A stretch of DNA of 64,000 bases, from assembly GCA_013298025.1 (NCBI GenBank), contig JAAFJE010000015.1, positions 1 to 64,000 on the forward strand. The letters are read 5' to 3'. Shown here in pieces: positions 9,439 to 18,803 of the stretch. This DNA is from Cytophagales bacterium. GTDB taxonomy: Bacteria > Bacteroidota > Bacteroidia > Cytophagales > Spirosomataceae. Position 1 is the stretch's first letter. Each line of letters begins with the position of its first letter. A program made the position numbers and the translations under genes. The notes beneath the pieces were generated by a model that had not been told where the DNA came from, made no database searches, and saw only the letters and a list, made by a program, of their open reading frames with translations.

Positions 9439-10926
9439 CTAACTTAGCTTGTCGGCAATGGCCCTATCGTTCGACAAACGAGGGACTTTGTTTTGTCCGC
9501 CCAATTTTCCTTGCGATTTCATGTAATCAATAAAGGCATTCGGTGCAAGTACCTTTATTTTGAGGCGTTGAAGGATATTGCCTGTAATCAAATCGTCGTA
9601 ATACACGTTCAACTCGGCGAGGCGTTTGTTGAGTGCTTCGGCAAAGGAATCGAGGTTTTGCGGCAATTTCCCAAACTCAATAAACCATTCGTGGTAAGGC
9701 AAACCTCCTTCGGGAGGCGTTACTTGAGGGGCAACGGTAAACTCGGTGATTTCTACTTCGGGGTGCTGTTCCATGGCATACAACATGGCTTTTTCTACTT
9801 CTTCGCCAATCACGTGTTCGCCAAAAGCCGAGATAAAATGCTTGATGCGGCCCGTTACGACGATTCGGAAAGGATTGAGCGAAACAAATTTTACGGTATC
9901 GCCAATAGAATAGCCCCAAAGCCCAGCGTTGGTATTCATGATGAGGGCATAGTTTACGCCCAATTGTACTTGTCCGATATGCAAACGCCGAGGATTAGGC
10001 TTGAAATAATCTTCGGTTGGAATAAATTCATAAAATACCCCCGAATTAAGTAAAAGCAATAACCCTTCGGCTTGTTGAGAATCTTGGTAAGCAATAAAAC
10101 CCTCAGAAGCTGGATACGTTTCGATGCCATCGATTTTTTTGCCAATCGACTCAAATAATTTGGCTCGATACGGCTCAAAGTTGACACCGCCATACACAAA
10201 CACCGAAAAATGTGGAAATACATCTTTGATAGCCTTGCCTGTACGGGCTTGAATGCGGTCGAAATACATTTGTACCCAAGGCGGAATGCCCGAAATTAAA
10301 GCCATATCTTGGCTGAGGGTTTCGTCGATAATTTTATCAAGCTTGGTTTCCCAGTCGTCTATGCAGTTGGTGGCATAACTCGGCATTTGGTTGCTTCGCA
10401 GGTAGGCTGGCACGTGATGGTTGACAATGCCCGACAGCCGGCCCACAAAAACACCGTGCTTCTGTGTCATTTCGGGCGAACCCGACAAGAATATCAATTT
10501 TTTATCTAAAAAAGCACTATTGCCCGTTTCATGCACATAGCTTAACAAGGCATCACGTGCACCATTGATATGAAAAGGAATAGATTCTTTAGAAATCGGA
10601 ATGTATTTTACGCCCGACGTTGTGCCTGATGTTTTGGCAAAATAAAGCGGTTGTCCTTGCCATAATACATCTTTCTCGCCTGCCACCACTCGCTCGATAT
10701 AAGGCTTCAAGCCTTCATAGTCGTTGATTGGTACATTTTGCACAAAGTCTTGATACGACTGGATTTGAGCAAATTGATGGTCTTTGCCAAAAGCAGTATG
10801 AGCCGCCGATGCCAACAACGACCGAAGTAATTGCAATTGAGTTTCAACGGCGTTTTGTTCCCATTTACGTCGTTGCTTGATAACATAAGCAGCAAAAGGC
10901 TTTGCCAAAAAGGCTCGTATTCCCAT
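9439..10926 (-). CDS. GH3 auxin-responsive-promoter family protein
   Basis: 495 residues, the usual size for bacterial members. GH3 proteins belong to the acyl-adenylate-forming superfamily and, in plants, join amino acids to hormone acids. FAKTSGTTSGVKYIPIS (about 105) is the ATP-binding P-loop-like motif, YPASEGFIAYQD (about 285) the second, and YSIGDTVKF plus the C-terminal TGRIKHFISAFGEH the third. The bacterial substrate is unknown. Single gene, no operon partners. Confidence 0.88.
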   Translation of the reverse strand: MGIRAFLAKPFAAYVIKQRRKWEQNAVETQLQLLRSLLASAAHTAFGKDHQFAQIQSYQDFVQNVPINDYEGLKPYIERVVAGEKDVLWQGQPLYFAKTSGTTSGVKYIPISKESIPFHINGARDALLSYVHETGNSAFLDKKLIFLSGSPEMTQKHGVFVGRLSGIVNHHVPAYLRSNQMPSYATNCIDDWETKLDKIIDETLSQDMALISGIPPWVQMYFDRIQARTGKAIKDVFPHFSVFVYGGVNFEPYRAKLFESIGKKIDGIETYPASEGFIAYQDSQQAEGLLLLLNSGVFYEFIPTEDYFKPNPRRLHIGQVQLGVNYALIMNTNAGLWGYSIGDTVKFVSLNPFRIVVTGRIKHFISAFGEHVIGEEVEKAMLYAMEQHPEVEITEFTVAPQVTPPEGGLPYHEWFIEFGKLPQNLDSFAEALNKRLAELNVYYDDLITGNILQRLKIKVLAPNAFIDYMKSQGKLGGQNKVPRLSNDRAIADKLS

Positions 10927-11181
10927 TATAAAATAAGTTGTGTGATGGTATGCAAAACAGTTGTGTAACCTCTGTTGAAGTAGTTCTGTCTGATTAGCCT
11001 CAAATTTAAGAGGAAAGTTGGGTTAACTCTATATTTTTTCCATGAAAAGATTATTAAAGAATACTATTTCTATAGAATTAATTCCAAAAATAACCATAAA
11101 CCCATTCATCTTAGGTTCGGACAAATAGGGAAAGTCTTTCATCAAAAAATAAAGTTAGTCCAATGCTGGCATCCAACATAC

Positions 11182-11766
11182 CTACTCAATGCCCATATTG
11201 AAGCTTTTGCGGTGCAAGGGAGTTATGCCATGTTGTGCAATAGCCTTGCGGTGATGCGGCGTAGGATAGCCCGCATTTTTTTCCCAGCCGTATTGTGGAT
11301 AGCTCAGGGCAAGCGTTTCCATGAGGTCGTCACGGTAGGTTTTTGCCAAAACAGAAGCGGCGGCAATTGCCAAAAATTTACTATCGCCTTTTACAATACA
11401 AGTATGGGGTATCATCGGATAATTCGGAAAGCGGTTGCCGTCAATCAACAAATGTTCGGGGCGGATGCTCAGTTGGTCTATGGCCAAGTGCATGGCTTTC
11501 ATACTGGCTTTCAGGATATTGATTTGGTCTATTTCAGTTTGCGACACCTCTGCAATCGCCCAAGCCAAGGCATCTCGCTGGATGTCGAGCCGTATGTTTT
11601 CTCGTTGTTTTTTACTCAATTGTTTAGAATCATTGAGCAAGGGATGCTCGTAATATTTGGGTAAAATAACCGCCGCCGCTACTACTGGGCCAGCCAAGCA
11701 TCCTCTGCCTACTTCGTCGAGTCCTGCCTCAAGGAGCGATTCGTTGTAAAAACTTTTTAAAGCCAT
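11182..11766 (-). CDS. rnhB: Ribonuclease HII
   Basis: 194 residues, typical. It removes RNA, including single ribonucleotides, from DNA duplexes. LLEAGLDEVGRGCLAGPVVAAA (start about 12) holds the catalytic Asp-Glu of the DEVGRG motif; LLIDGN supplies the third acidic residue and IAAASVLAKTYRD the fourth. About 40 bases separate it from the upstream unknown gene. Confidence 0.95.
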   Translation of the reverse strand: MALKSFYNESLLEAGLDEVGRGCLAGPVVAAAVILPKYYEHPLLNDSKQLSKKQRENIRLDIQRDALAWAIAEVSQTEIDQINILKASMKAMHLAIDQLSIRPEHLLIDGNRFPNYPMIPHTCIVKGDSKFLAIAAASVLAKTYRDDLMETLALSYPQYGWEKNAGYPTPHHRKAIAQHGITPLHRKSFNMGIE

Positions 11767-11807
11767 TTTTAGGTAAAAATAAAACAGTTGCTAAAAGAAC
11801 CTCAAAG

Positions 11808-12350
11808 TTACTCGGAATTTAGCCCATATTCTGTATCAAGTAGTATTACATATTTATTAGCTTTAAATAATTGATTCAAATCATTCATCATGTATATCAT
11901 TTGCCTCACATTGGTCTTCAGAAGCTTTATTTCTGCTTGTGTAATACAGTTGGGCGTGTCATCGGGTATTCTAAAGTATGGATAAATAAACCAACAATAG
12001 GCGGTCTTTTTTGTTCCCTTCGCTATTTCCCACTGCCCTTCTGTTGCTTTGATATTTTCAAGTATTTGTTGGGTGACAAAAGAAGGTAAATTGCCTGTGT
12101 GCTTGATGCTATCTACTTGGTTTTTCCCATTAACCCTAAAATAGAAAACAGCCCAAGTGGGTTTACATTCGGCTATCTCAGGAGGAGGAATATTTTGCAT
12201 TAAGTAATAGTTGATATATGCTGGGCGACCTTTTATATTCCTTTCCTGCATTGGCGGAGGAAAGGAAAAATTTTGAGCAAAAGCCCTACTGGTCAATAAT
12301 AAGAAGGCTATTATACTTTTAATTACAAGCTGGGTAATGTACGTTTTCAT
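11808..12350 (-). CDS. Unknown exported protein, paralogue of the broken gene at 13503-14174
   Basis: About 180 residues, starting at ATG 12350 (an in-frame TTG lies at 12356). It has a signal peptide (VIKSIIAFLLLTSRAFAQ). The middle, AVFYFRVNGKNQVDSIKHTG, resembles TonB-C-terminal-like/unknown Bacteroidota exported proteins but I cannot name a family. It immediately follows the 12357-13310 gene and is surely co-transcribed with it. Its C-terminal coding end recurs at 13366-13442. Confidence 0.65.
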   Translation of the reverse strand: MKTYITQLVIKSIIAFLLLTSRAFAQNFSFPPPMQERNIKGRPAYINYYLMQNIPPPEIAECKPTWAVFYFRVNGKNQVDSIKHTGNLPSFVTQQILENIKATEGQWEIAKGTKKTAYCWFIYPYFRIPDDTPNCITQAEIKLLKTNVRQMIYMMNDLNQLFKANKYVILLDTEYGLNSE

Positions 12351-12356
12351 TTTCAA

Positions 12357-13310
12357 TCACTTGTCTTTTTTCATAAATACAGGAGCAAAAGTATTGTCTT
12401 TTTCTGGATAAAAATACTTGCTATAGGTTTTGCCGATTATACCAATGTTAGGGTCAAAAATAATATCAAAATAGCCATTCAAATACCAGTCTTCACAATC
12501 ATAGCTAATACCATCTATCCATTCATTACAACCATTCAATAATACGTCTTGAATAATCCAAAAATAATACAGCCCACTTTTATCTCTTTTGTGCAAATAA
12601 ATGTGATTTTTATAAAGCCCCGTGGGAGTATATTTTTCAATACTAAATTGATTCACGGTGTCTTTTGGAAAAAACATACGTTTGTTTATGTCTAAACTCA
12701 TTAAATCTTGTCGAAGGTCTTTGGAAGATTCAAACAGATAAAGTTCAACTAGACAAGCCCCTACATTTTGCATATAACCAGCAGGCGTTTCATTCAAAAA
12801 ATACCCCCATCCGTTAGAACTTGCATTTTTAGGATATGTTGGATGTTCAGAATGCCTGTATGGGTGTAAATAGGTAGGAATATACTTTCTTTCCCATGTA
12901 ACTATGTCGAGAATAGAGCGATATACATAAGAAATAGGGATATTAAATTTGTTATATTTCGTCGAAGCCAAAGTCGTATCAAATTTTGTAAAAGTTGGAA
13001 TCCTGTTTCTCCTTTTAGGCATATATGACAACAATAAAAGATAACTATTGGGCGTGCTAGGTTCACAGAAAACAATATTGCTATCTTCTGTACTTTTGAG
13101 CCAAATATTCTGTACCCAAACCTCATTGCTATCGCTTTTCAACTTAATCATAGGATACTTTTGACTCACACTATCTGGTATAATTAATCTTTTTTGGAAA
13201 CGTTGGCTAAAAGTGGTATAGCCCAAAAAGCAAACGATAGCTAGTGTACAAAACAGAGGTTTTATAAGCATAAAGGAGAACCATAAGAGGATTGATACTA
13301 TTTTTTTCAT
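12357..13310 (-). CDS. Unknown membrane-anchored protein
   Basis: 317 residues from the ATG at 13310, which places a good membrane segment at the N-terminus (MKKIVSILLWFSFMLIKPLF). The rest is aromatic-rich (YYFWIIQDVLL, DCEDWYLNGYFDIIF) without a recognised domain. Its stop abuts the start region of the next gene, so they form a two-gene unit. A fragment of its 3' end (12397-12449) recurs at about 13446-13498. Confidence 0.65.
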   Translation of the reverse strand: MKKIVSILLWFSFMLIKPLFCTLAIVCFLGYTTFSQRFQKRLIIPDSVSQKYPMIKLKSDSNEVWVQNIWLKSTEDSNIVFCEPSTPNSYLLLLSYMPKRRNRIPTFTKFDTTLASTKYNKFNIPISYVYRSILDIVTWERKYIPTYLHPYRHSEHPTYPKNASSNGWGYFLNETPAGYMQNVGACLVELYLFESSKDLRQDLMSLDINKRMFFPKDTVNQFSIEKYTPTGLYKNHIYLHKRDKSGLYYFWIIQDVLLNGCNEWIDGISYDCEDWYLNGYFDIIFDPNIGIIGKTYSKYFYPEKDNTFAPVFMKKDK

Positions 13311-13365
13311 AGTTGACTTTAGGTTGACAAGCATTCACAAAGTATTAAAAAAGAAGAGGTTATTC

Positions 13366-13500
13366 TGTATTTAATCCATATTCTGTATCAAGTAGTGTTA
13401 CATATTTATTAGCTTTAAACAATTGATTCAAACCATTCATCACTTGTCTTTTTCTGGATACCAATACTTGCTATAAGTTTTGCCGATTATACCAATGTTG
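13366..13500 (-). pseudogene. Duplication scar: fused 3' ends of the two neighbouring genes
   Basis: Bases 13366-13442 nearly repeat 11814-11890 (end of the 180-residue gene), and bases from about 13446 to 13498 nearly repeat 12397-12449 (end of the 317-residue gene). Here they are joined directly, although in the intact unit they lie about 500 bases apart. This is what a tandem duplication of the two-gene unit followed by an internal deletion would leave. No open frame of useful length remains. Confidence 0.75.
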
Positions 13501-13502
13501 CC

Positions 13503-14174
13503 CTAATCTCGTGAAAAAGCTGTCAGAATAGGGCTAAGAACCATTCCGACAAACTTTTCTTGAGAAATCTGAAACCTCTTAAATGGTTCGTAAGGGACAG
13601 TTGCATATTCACTGCCCGTAAATTTGATTAGAGCAGCAAAGTCTTCTTGCATTCTTGCGTAATTTGGGAGTGAAACATCTAAATCATTCATAGGTATGCA
13701 GCCATTTCTATTCATAAAAAGATAAATGGGTTGTAGAAACGTAAGGCTCGGATTGGCTTTTTTACAGTTTTTAAGATTCCACATCGACTGGGTATCCATA
13801 ATTGCTTTCCGAACAATATTGATAATGGCGGTATCTACAATATTCTCAGAAAATTGTAGGTTTTTGATAGCTCCTGTTTTGTTGTCTAATTCAAAACGAA
13901 CGGTGAATATGAAATAATAGCACTTTTGATACGTCGATTTTTCCAACCCATTGTAAATATTATATGCAATGATGTGTTATGGCTGTAGCCTAAGATTATT
14001 CATAAGCGGTAATGCTTGTGCCAGTAGTTTACAAGAAAAAAACAGGGCAAGAAAAAGGTGGAAAATGACTTTTTTCAGGAGAGTTTTTAGGAAACAATTG
14101 AAAAATAGCCTGTGCTGTAGATTCGACATGACTTGGTAATAGGATTTAAGCTTAGAGTGATATTTTTTCTTCAA
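13503..14174 (-). pseudogene. Broken paralogue of the 11808 gene (in-frame stop)
   Basis: An N-terminal piece (14174-13977) carries a signal peptide (HLFLALFFSCKLLAQ) and ends in TAA. The same frame continues after ten codons to an open stretch of about 147 codons (13946-13503) whose YYFIFTVRFELDNKTGAIKN aligns in pattern with AVFYFRVNGKNQVDSIKHTG of the 180-residue neighbour. One nonsense codon thus splits an otherwise intact exported protein. A sequencing error at this base would restore the gene; the second half could also start at TTG 13946 but would lack its signal peptide. Confidence 0.6.
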
Positions 14175-14223
14175 ACATAAATATTTTTAGCGAAATACTC
14201 AATACTATTGACGTATAAAATAA

Positions 14224-14253
14224 TGCGTCCTATACCTTTCAGCACAGGACGCA
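14224..14253 (-). terminator. Hairpin downstream of the 14278 gene
   Basis: TGCGTCCT (14224-14231) pairs with AGGACGCA (14246-14253). On the minus strand it follows the stop at 14278 and is trailed by ATTATTTTA, a weak terminator. Confidence 0.4.
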
Positions 14254-14277
14254 GGGATGTCGGTATTTTGGGCTTTA

Positions 14278-15450
14278 TCAAGGATTTAAGAGCAAAAGCA
14301 TTTCTGAGGCTTGCCAAGCATTCATAGGCGAAACTTTCACGTCGGCCCAAATGGTATTTATTACCGAAAGATTACTATACTTAGCCTCTGGCGATTCGGC
14401 TTCCCAAGTCAAGGGATATTCTCTCAGCGATAACATTCCATTGTTTTGTTTAAAAAAATGGTCTGTTGCCCATATAAAATGGGGTAAATTCATCCCCAAT
14501 GTATTATCAAGCATAGTTCCAGCCACGTAATCTTGTCGATAATCCCACCAAAAAAGCGTTCCATACGCATCTTGTACCGCAGGAATTTTGTATTTATCGG
14601 GTAAGCCCAGTGCTTTCAAACCGTACTTGAGCCATTTGGTCTGATACACCGGATGCAATGCCATGTCGGTGCGGCCAGCAATATAGCCTCCTTTGTCAAA
14701 GTTATCGGCTTCGTCTAAAATCTTATTGATGAGCGGATGCCCCTTTGCCGACACCGCTCCCAACATATAAAGCACTTCGCCTAAATTATCAGCTTCGGCG
14801 TAGCCGTTGTTGTTGCGGTCGAAAGGGCTGTTGAGATTTTTTATCCAGTCGGCAATTTGGTCTAAATTATCCGTTTTTGCCAAAGCCATTGTCATCATGG
14901 CGGCGGTTCTGTACCACGGTTTTTGATAAACCAAAAAATTGGGCAAAGGCTTTCCTTCGTCGATATTCATGAGTATTTCATGGTGTAATACTTTAGAAAT
15001 CAAGGGAAAGCGAGCATTGCTAAAGTTGGGTAAATTGAGGCTCGATTCGGCAAAAATAATTTGCAAGCCATTTTCATACGCATAAACACCTGTAGCATCT
15101 TCGACAATATCGACGGTCTTGCCATCTTGTAGCTCTAGGTGTACCCAATACTCGGAAGGCACAATCAACGCCGTTTTCACTTTCCAACGACGCAGCGACT
15201 TCTGGGTTTTTAGGTCGATAAGCTTGCCATCTCGGTAAAGCAGTTTAGGGCGGTTGCCCATGCCAAAAAAGAAAAACCTTGCTTCTGGAAGATTGCGTTT
15301 TTTAGGATATTCCTTTCTTAAAGAAGCCAATTCTTCTCGGTACAACAACAAGGTTTTTTCGGCTTTTTGAAGCGTATAAATTTGCCCCAAAGCCATGCGG
15401 AAGCCCAATAATAAAAATGAGCAGAGGGTTACGGTAAGTACTTTTTTCAT
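14278..15450 (-). CDS. Unknown exported protein, possibly a helical-toroid fold
   Basis: 390 residues from ATG 15450, chosen because it starts a signal peptide (VLTVTLCSFLLLGFRMALGQ); the frame runs 19 codons further upstream. The C-terminal half has tryptophan-rich helical segments (GTLFWWDYRQDYVAGTML, PHFIWATDHFFKQ) reminiscent of six-hairpin glycosidase-like proteins, but no catalytic motif was recognised. The FDRNNNGYAEADN stretch looks like a calcium-binding loop. Function unknown. Confidence 0.65.
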   Translation of the reverse strand: MKKVLTVTLCSFLLLGFRMALGQIYTLQKAEKTLLLYREELASLRKEYPKKRNLPEARFFFFGMGNRPKLLYRDGKLIDLKTQKSLRRWKVKTALIVPSEYWVHLELQDGKTVDIVEDATGVYAYENGLQIIFAESSLNLPNFSNARFPLISKVLHHEILMNIDEGKPLPNFLVYQKPWYRTAAMMTMALAKTDNLDQIADWIKNLNSPFDRNNNGYAEADNLGEVLYMLGAVSAKGHPLINKILDEADNFDKGGYIAGRTDMALHPVYQTKWLKYGLKALGLPDKYKIPAVQDAYGTLFWWDYRQDYVAGTMLDNTLGMNLPHFIWATDHFFKQNNGMLSLREYPLTWEAESPEAKYSNLSVINTIWADVKVSPMNAWQASEMLLLLNP

Positions 15451-15544
15451 GGGTTCTCTGAATGTATGCTGACTATACAAGTGATTGAATATAAATAATT
15501 CTTGCACAAATTCAGCAGTTATCCAGATTTATCCCCAATAAATC

Positions 15545-16273
15545 CTAAATTCTTTCAATATTATCCTCTTTTACCAAAGGCATAGACACATATTTCAACA
15601 AAAGTTGGGCCAATACCACCACATCTTCTTGGCAATAACGTATAATCTTGTCGATGTCTTTTTCATGGTGATAGGTGCTGTTGACCAATTCGCCACTGAG
15701 TTCTACCTTACTGCTCGGAATCCCAAACAAGGCTGCCAGCAAGTCTAGTGAAGTATAATGCTTTTTATCGCCAAATTTCCACATTTCGAGCGTATCGAGG
15801 TGCGGAATTTCCCAAGGCTTTCTACCCGATAGTTGCAAGGCCAAAGGAATCTGAACATCGTTGACCAACATTCTACGGCACAAATACGGAAAGTCGAATT
15901 CTTTCCCATTATGTGCACACAGCGTAAGGGTTTTGGGGTTGAATTTGCTTTCTAGCAATTCTTTCAATTGGGTGAGTAGTACTTTTTCGTCGGGGTCGTA
16001 CAGGGTTTTTACTTTGAGCGAAAGTTCTTGTTGCTCATTCCAATGCAAAAAACCTAGCCCAATCACAATCACTTTCCCAAATTCTGCATAAATGCCCGCT
16101 CTTTCAAAGTAAAAATCGGCTTCCGACAGCTCGCTGGGGTTGTACAAATAGCTTGCTTTTTTACGCCAAAAAGCTTGCATAGCTGGTGGCACTTGCTCGA
16201 AATGACTATGAGCAGACACTGTTTCGATGTCGATAAAGAGAAGATTTTTTAGATTTTTAGCTAAATCAAACAT
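15545..16273 (-). CDS. Predicted 3'-5' exonuclease, PolB-exonuclease-like
   Basis: 242 residues of RNase H-like fold. LLFIDIETVS (about 12) is exonuclease motif I (DxE), LCAHNGKEFDFPYL (about 118) motif II and YCQEDVVVLAQLLL (about 215) motif III. This pattern matches the stand-alone DNA polymerase B exonuclease-like family (PF10108 type). It probably trims DNA or RNA 3' ends; the substrate is not known. Lies 23 bases after the next upstream gene, so probably in the same operon. Confidence 0.85.
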   Translation of the reverse strand: MFDLAKNLKNLLFIDIETVSAHSHFEQVPPAMQAFWRKKASYLYNPSELSEADFYFERAGIYAEFGKVIVIGLGFLHWNEQQELSLKVKTLYDPDEKVLLTQLKELLESKFNPKTLTLCAHNGKEFDFPYLCRRMLVNDVQIPLALQLSGRKPWEIPHLDTLEMWKFGDKKHYTSLDLLAALFGIPSSKVELSGELVNSTYHHEKDIDKIIRYCQEDVVVLAQLLLKYVSMPLVKEDNIERI

Positions 16274-16296
16274 GATTCGTAGAAGGTTATAATGAT

Positions 16297-16704
16297 TTAT
16301 TCATGTAAAACTGCACTCAGGTTCAACTGGTGAATAAATATAAGGTTTTCTTCTCGAATACTTTCAGGAACAAAGATAAATTTTTTATCAAAAATCTGAT
16401 TGCCAATATAATAGCTCACCCAATATTCATTTGTAATATGAAAAACATCGGGAGAAATGGGTTCGACTTTTACGATGGTTTCGCCTGGAATTTCTTTGAA
16501 AAAATACCGTAGCGATGTGGTTTTAATTTTATGACCATCGGGGTCGGCACCATAGCCTCGTGCCGTGACAAAAACGGTATCAATGGGTGTTTTCAGACGG
16601 TTGATTAAAAATACTTCCCAAAGGGCGTTGCCTTGCTCGTCGAACTGCCTTGCTACGGCTACTTTGATGCCATCTACGGTCGGAAATACAATATCTTTTT
16701 TCAT
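16297..16704 (-). CDS. Conserved unknown cytoplasmic protein
   Basis: 135 residues with no signal peptide or membrane segment. The pattern (VEVFLINRLKTPIDTVFVTARGYG-like beta strands) suggests an all-beta protein of a Bacteroidota-specific conserved family. Its neighbours are the exonuclease (23 bases downstream) and lipB (86 bases upstream). No function can be given. Confidence 0.7.
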   Translation of the reverse strand: MKKDIVFPTVDGIKVAVARQFDEQGNALWEVFLINRLKTPIDTVFVTARGYGADPDGHKIKTTSLRYFFKEIPGETIVKVEPISPDVFHITNEYWVSYYIGNQIFDKKFIFVPESIREENLIFIHQLNLSAVLHE

Positions 16705-16789
16705 AAATGCTTGAGCGTTGAAATTACTTCAAAATCATACGTTTTTATTTTATCTGTTGAAAAATAGGATAAAAAATAACGAGGTTAAC

Positions 16790-17500
16790 TTAGGATTGAA
16801 AATCAAAAATTTCTTGCAAATGCTTGAGCATCAAGCTCTCTACTTCGTCCATTGCCAAGGGGCGTTGAAGTTCTAAGGCAAGTGAAGTAACGGCTTTGTC
16901 GTCGATACCGCAAGGAACAATGTGACCAAAATACGTTAAATCCGTATTTACATTAAAGGCAAATCCGTGCATCGTCACCCAACGGCTTGCCTTTACGCCC
17001 ATAGCACAGATTTTACGGGGATTTTTTTGTTCGATGTGGTCGAGCCATACGCCCGTTAGCCCGTCTATGCGTCCGGCAGCGATGCCGTAGTCGGCACAGG
17101 TTCTGATAACCGCCTCTTCCATGCAACGCATATATCGGTGGATGTCGGTAAAGAAATTTTCTAAATCGAAAATCGGATAGCCCACCAATTGCCCTGGCCC
17201 ATGATAGGTGATGTCGCCACCACGGTTGATTTTATAATATTGGGCCTGATGCTGGGCTAGTCCTTGTTCGTCTAACAACAAATGTTCTGGTTTGCCACTT
17301 TTGCCTAGCGTATAAACGTGTGGATGTTGGCAAAAAAGCAAGTAATTGGGCGTAGGTTGCCAAGCTTCTTCCGAAAGTTGTTTGTTTTGAAGCTTGATTG
17401 TTACAATTTCGGCATGAAGTTTTTCTTGATAGTCCCACGCCTCTTGGTAAGCTATCAAACCCAACTTTTGGAAATTAACCCATTTATTTTGTATCATCAT
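16790..17500 (-). CDS. lipB: Octanoyltransferase LipB
   Basis: 236 residues. It transfers octanoyl from acyl-carrier protein to lipoyl domains, the first step of lipoate synthesis. INRGGDITYHGPGQLVGYPI (about 85) is the family signature; KICAMGVKASRW holds the conserved lysine and HIVPCGI (about 205) the catalytic cysteine. ATG codons occur at residues 1 and 2. lipA is not in the window. Confidence 0.95.
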   Translation of the reverse strand: MMIQNKWVNFQKLGLIAYQEAWDYQEKLHAEIVTIKLQNKQLSEEAWQPTPNYLLFCQHPHVYTLGKSGKPEHLLLDEQGLAQHQAQYYKINRGGDITYHGPGQLVGYPIFDLENFFTDIHRYMRCMEEAVIRTCADYGIAAGRIDGLTGVWLDHIEQKNPRKICAMGVKASRWVTMHGFAFNVNTDLTYFGHIVPCGIDDKAVTSLALELQRPLAMDEVESLMLKHLQEIFDFQS

Positions 17501-17534
17501 CTATTTCAATAGTAAAAATATAACAAAAATTGAT

Positions 17535-17888
17535 ATGGCAGAACACCTAGATTTGGGCAAGCAAGCCGAACAACTTGCCGCCACTTTTTTACAAGAAAAA
17601 GGCTACACGGTTGTAGCACGCAATTTCAGATTCGGCAAGGCCGAAATAGATTTAATCGTAAAGAAAGGCATTTTTCTTGTCTTTGTAGAAGTAAAAGCAC
17701 GCAAAAACGTTCAATTTGGTATGCCCGAAACAGCCGTGGGCAAGCACAAAATCGCCTTGGTGAAGCGAGCCGCCGATTTTTATGTATTCAAAATCAATTG
17801 GCAACAGCAAATTCGATTCGACATCATTTCTGTCACTTTTGTAAGAGATGAGCCGCAGGTCACTCATTTTGAAGATGCCTTTTATTAA
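17535..17888 (+). CDS. YraN family (UPF0102) nuclease-fold protein
   Basis: 117 residues, the family size. GKAEIDLIVKKGIFLVFVEVKARK has the restriction-nuclease-like core (D..ExK) typical of UPF0102. The family's cellular role is unresolved, with links to DNA processing. Divergent from lipB with 34 bases between the start codons, and its stop is 3 bases from the stop of the convergent methyltransferase. Confidence 0.93.
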   Translation: MAEHLDLGKQAEQLAATFLQEKGYTVVARNFRFGKAEIDLIVKKGIFLVFVEVKARKNVQFGMPETAVGKHKIALVKRAADFYVFKINWQQQIRFDIISVTFVRDEPQVTHFEDAFY

Positions 17889-17891
17889 ATG

Positions 17892-18629
17892 TTATTTTTC
17901 CAACACAAAAATCATGCGGGGGGAATGTGCTTCTTGAAAATCTCCCAAATGATAATCGCCAAAAATGTGTTTGAGGTGCAAGCCTGCCGCATCGAAATAT
18001 TTTTGAAAATCGCTGCGGGTAATGGCTTGTACTTTTTCCTGAAAATGATACGATTTACCTTGGTCTTCAAACTGAATATCTTTGATGATAAAGCCAGCTT
18101 GTTCAAACTTACGAATCTCAAAATCAATGCCTTCTACACTTTTTACTTGGTATGCCACCAATTGTTGTAAGACCAAATTGGTATTGAAAAAATCCATGAC
18201 AAAAATGCCTCCCTTGCGTAAATTGCGAGCCGCCGCCTGAAAAGCCCTGATGTTTTCGGCATCGTTTTCGAGGTAGCCAAAACTGGTAAACATATTCAAA
18301 ATAAAATCGAAATAACGTTCTTCAAACACCTCACGCATATCGTGTACAAAAAAGTGAAGTTGCTCATTTTCAAACTTTTGAGCATACGCTATGCTTTGCG
18401 GAGAAAGGTCTATGCCCGTTACAGAAAAGCCTTTTTGGTTCAAATAAATCGCATGACGACCCTTGCCACAGGCTAAGTCCATGATATGATGCGTTGGCTC
18501 TATGTGCAGAAATTGGGTAAGCTGGTCGATGAACGCACGGGCTTCCTGTTCGTTTCTTTCTTGGTAAAGAATATGATAATAAGGCGAATCAAACCACGTA
18601 CTGAACCATTCCTTTTTCATGAAAAACAT
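17892..18629 (-). CDS. Class I SAM-dependent methyltransferase
   Basis: 245 residues. HIMDLACGKGRHAIYLNQKG (about 48) is the SAM-binding motif I and GIDLSPQSIAYAQ the acidic motif after strand 2; FDFILNMFTSFGY is motif post-I. The first residues, WFSTWFDSPYYHILY, are common to a Bacteroidota group of small-molecule methyltransferases. The substrate is unknown. Confidence 0.88.
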   Translation of the reverse strand: MFFMKKEWFSTWFDSPYYHILYQERNEQEARAFIDQLTQFLHIEPTHHIMDLACGKGRHAIYLNQKGFSVTGIDLSPQSIAYAQKFENEQLHFFVHDMREVFEERYFDFILNMFTSFGYLENDAENIRAFQAAARNLRKGGIFVMDFFNTNLVLQQLVAYQVKSVEGIDFEIRKFEQAGFIIKDIQFEDQGKSYHFQEKVQAITRSDFQKYFDAAGLHLKHIFGDYHLGDFQEAHSPRMIFVLEK

Positions 18630-18758
18630 TGATTAACGATGGGCAACATTCCCTTTCGATTTAGTAGCTTGAAACCAACAATTTTGTTGAGATATACCTA
18701 ACTTTGTCTAAATCATACTGGGGCATTTCCTTTTTACTAAAAATAATACCTAGTATTT

Positions 18759-18766
18759 TACGTTTG
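18759..18766 (+). promoter_or_regulatory. Candidate -7 box TACGTTTG
   Basis: TACGTTTG matches the Bacteroidota -7 consensus TAnnTTTG and lies 38 bases before the ATG at 18804. No good -33 TTTG is found at the expected distance, so support is partial. Confidence 0.35.
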
Positions 18767-18803
18767 CAAAAGTAATACATTAGCCATTGACTGCGTGCTT
18801 TCT

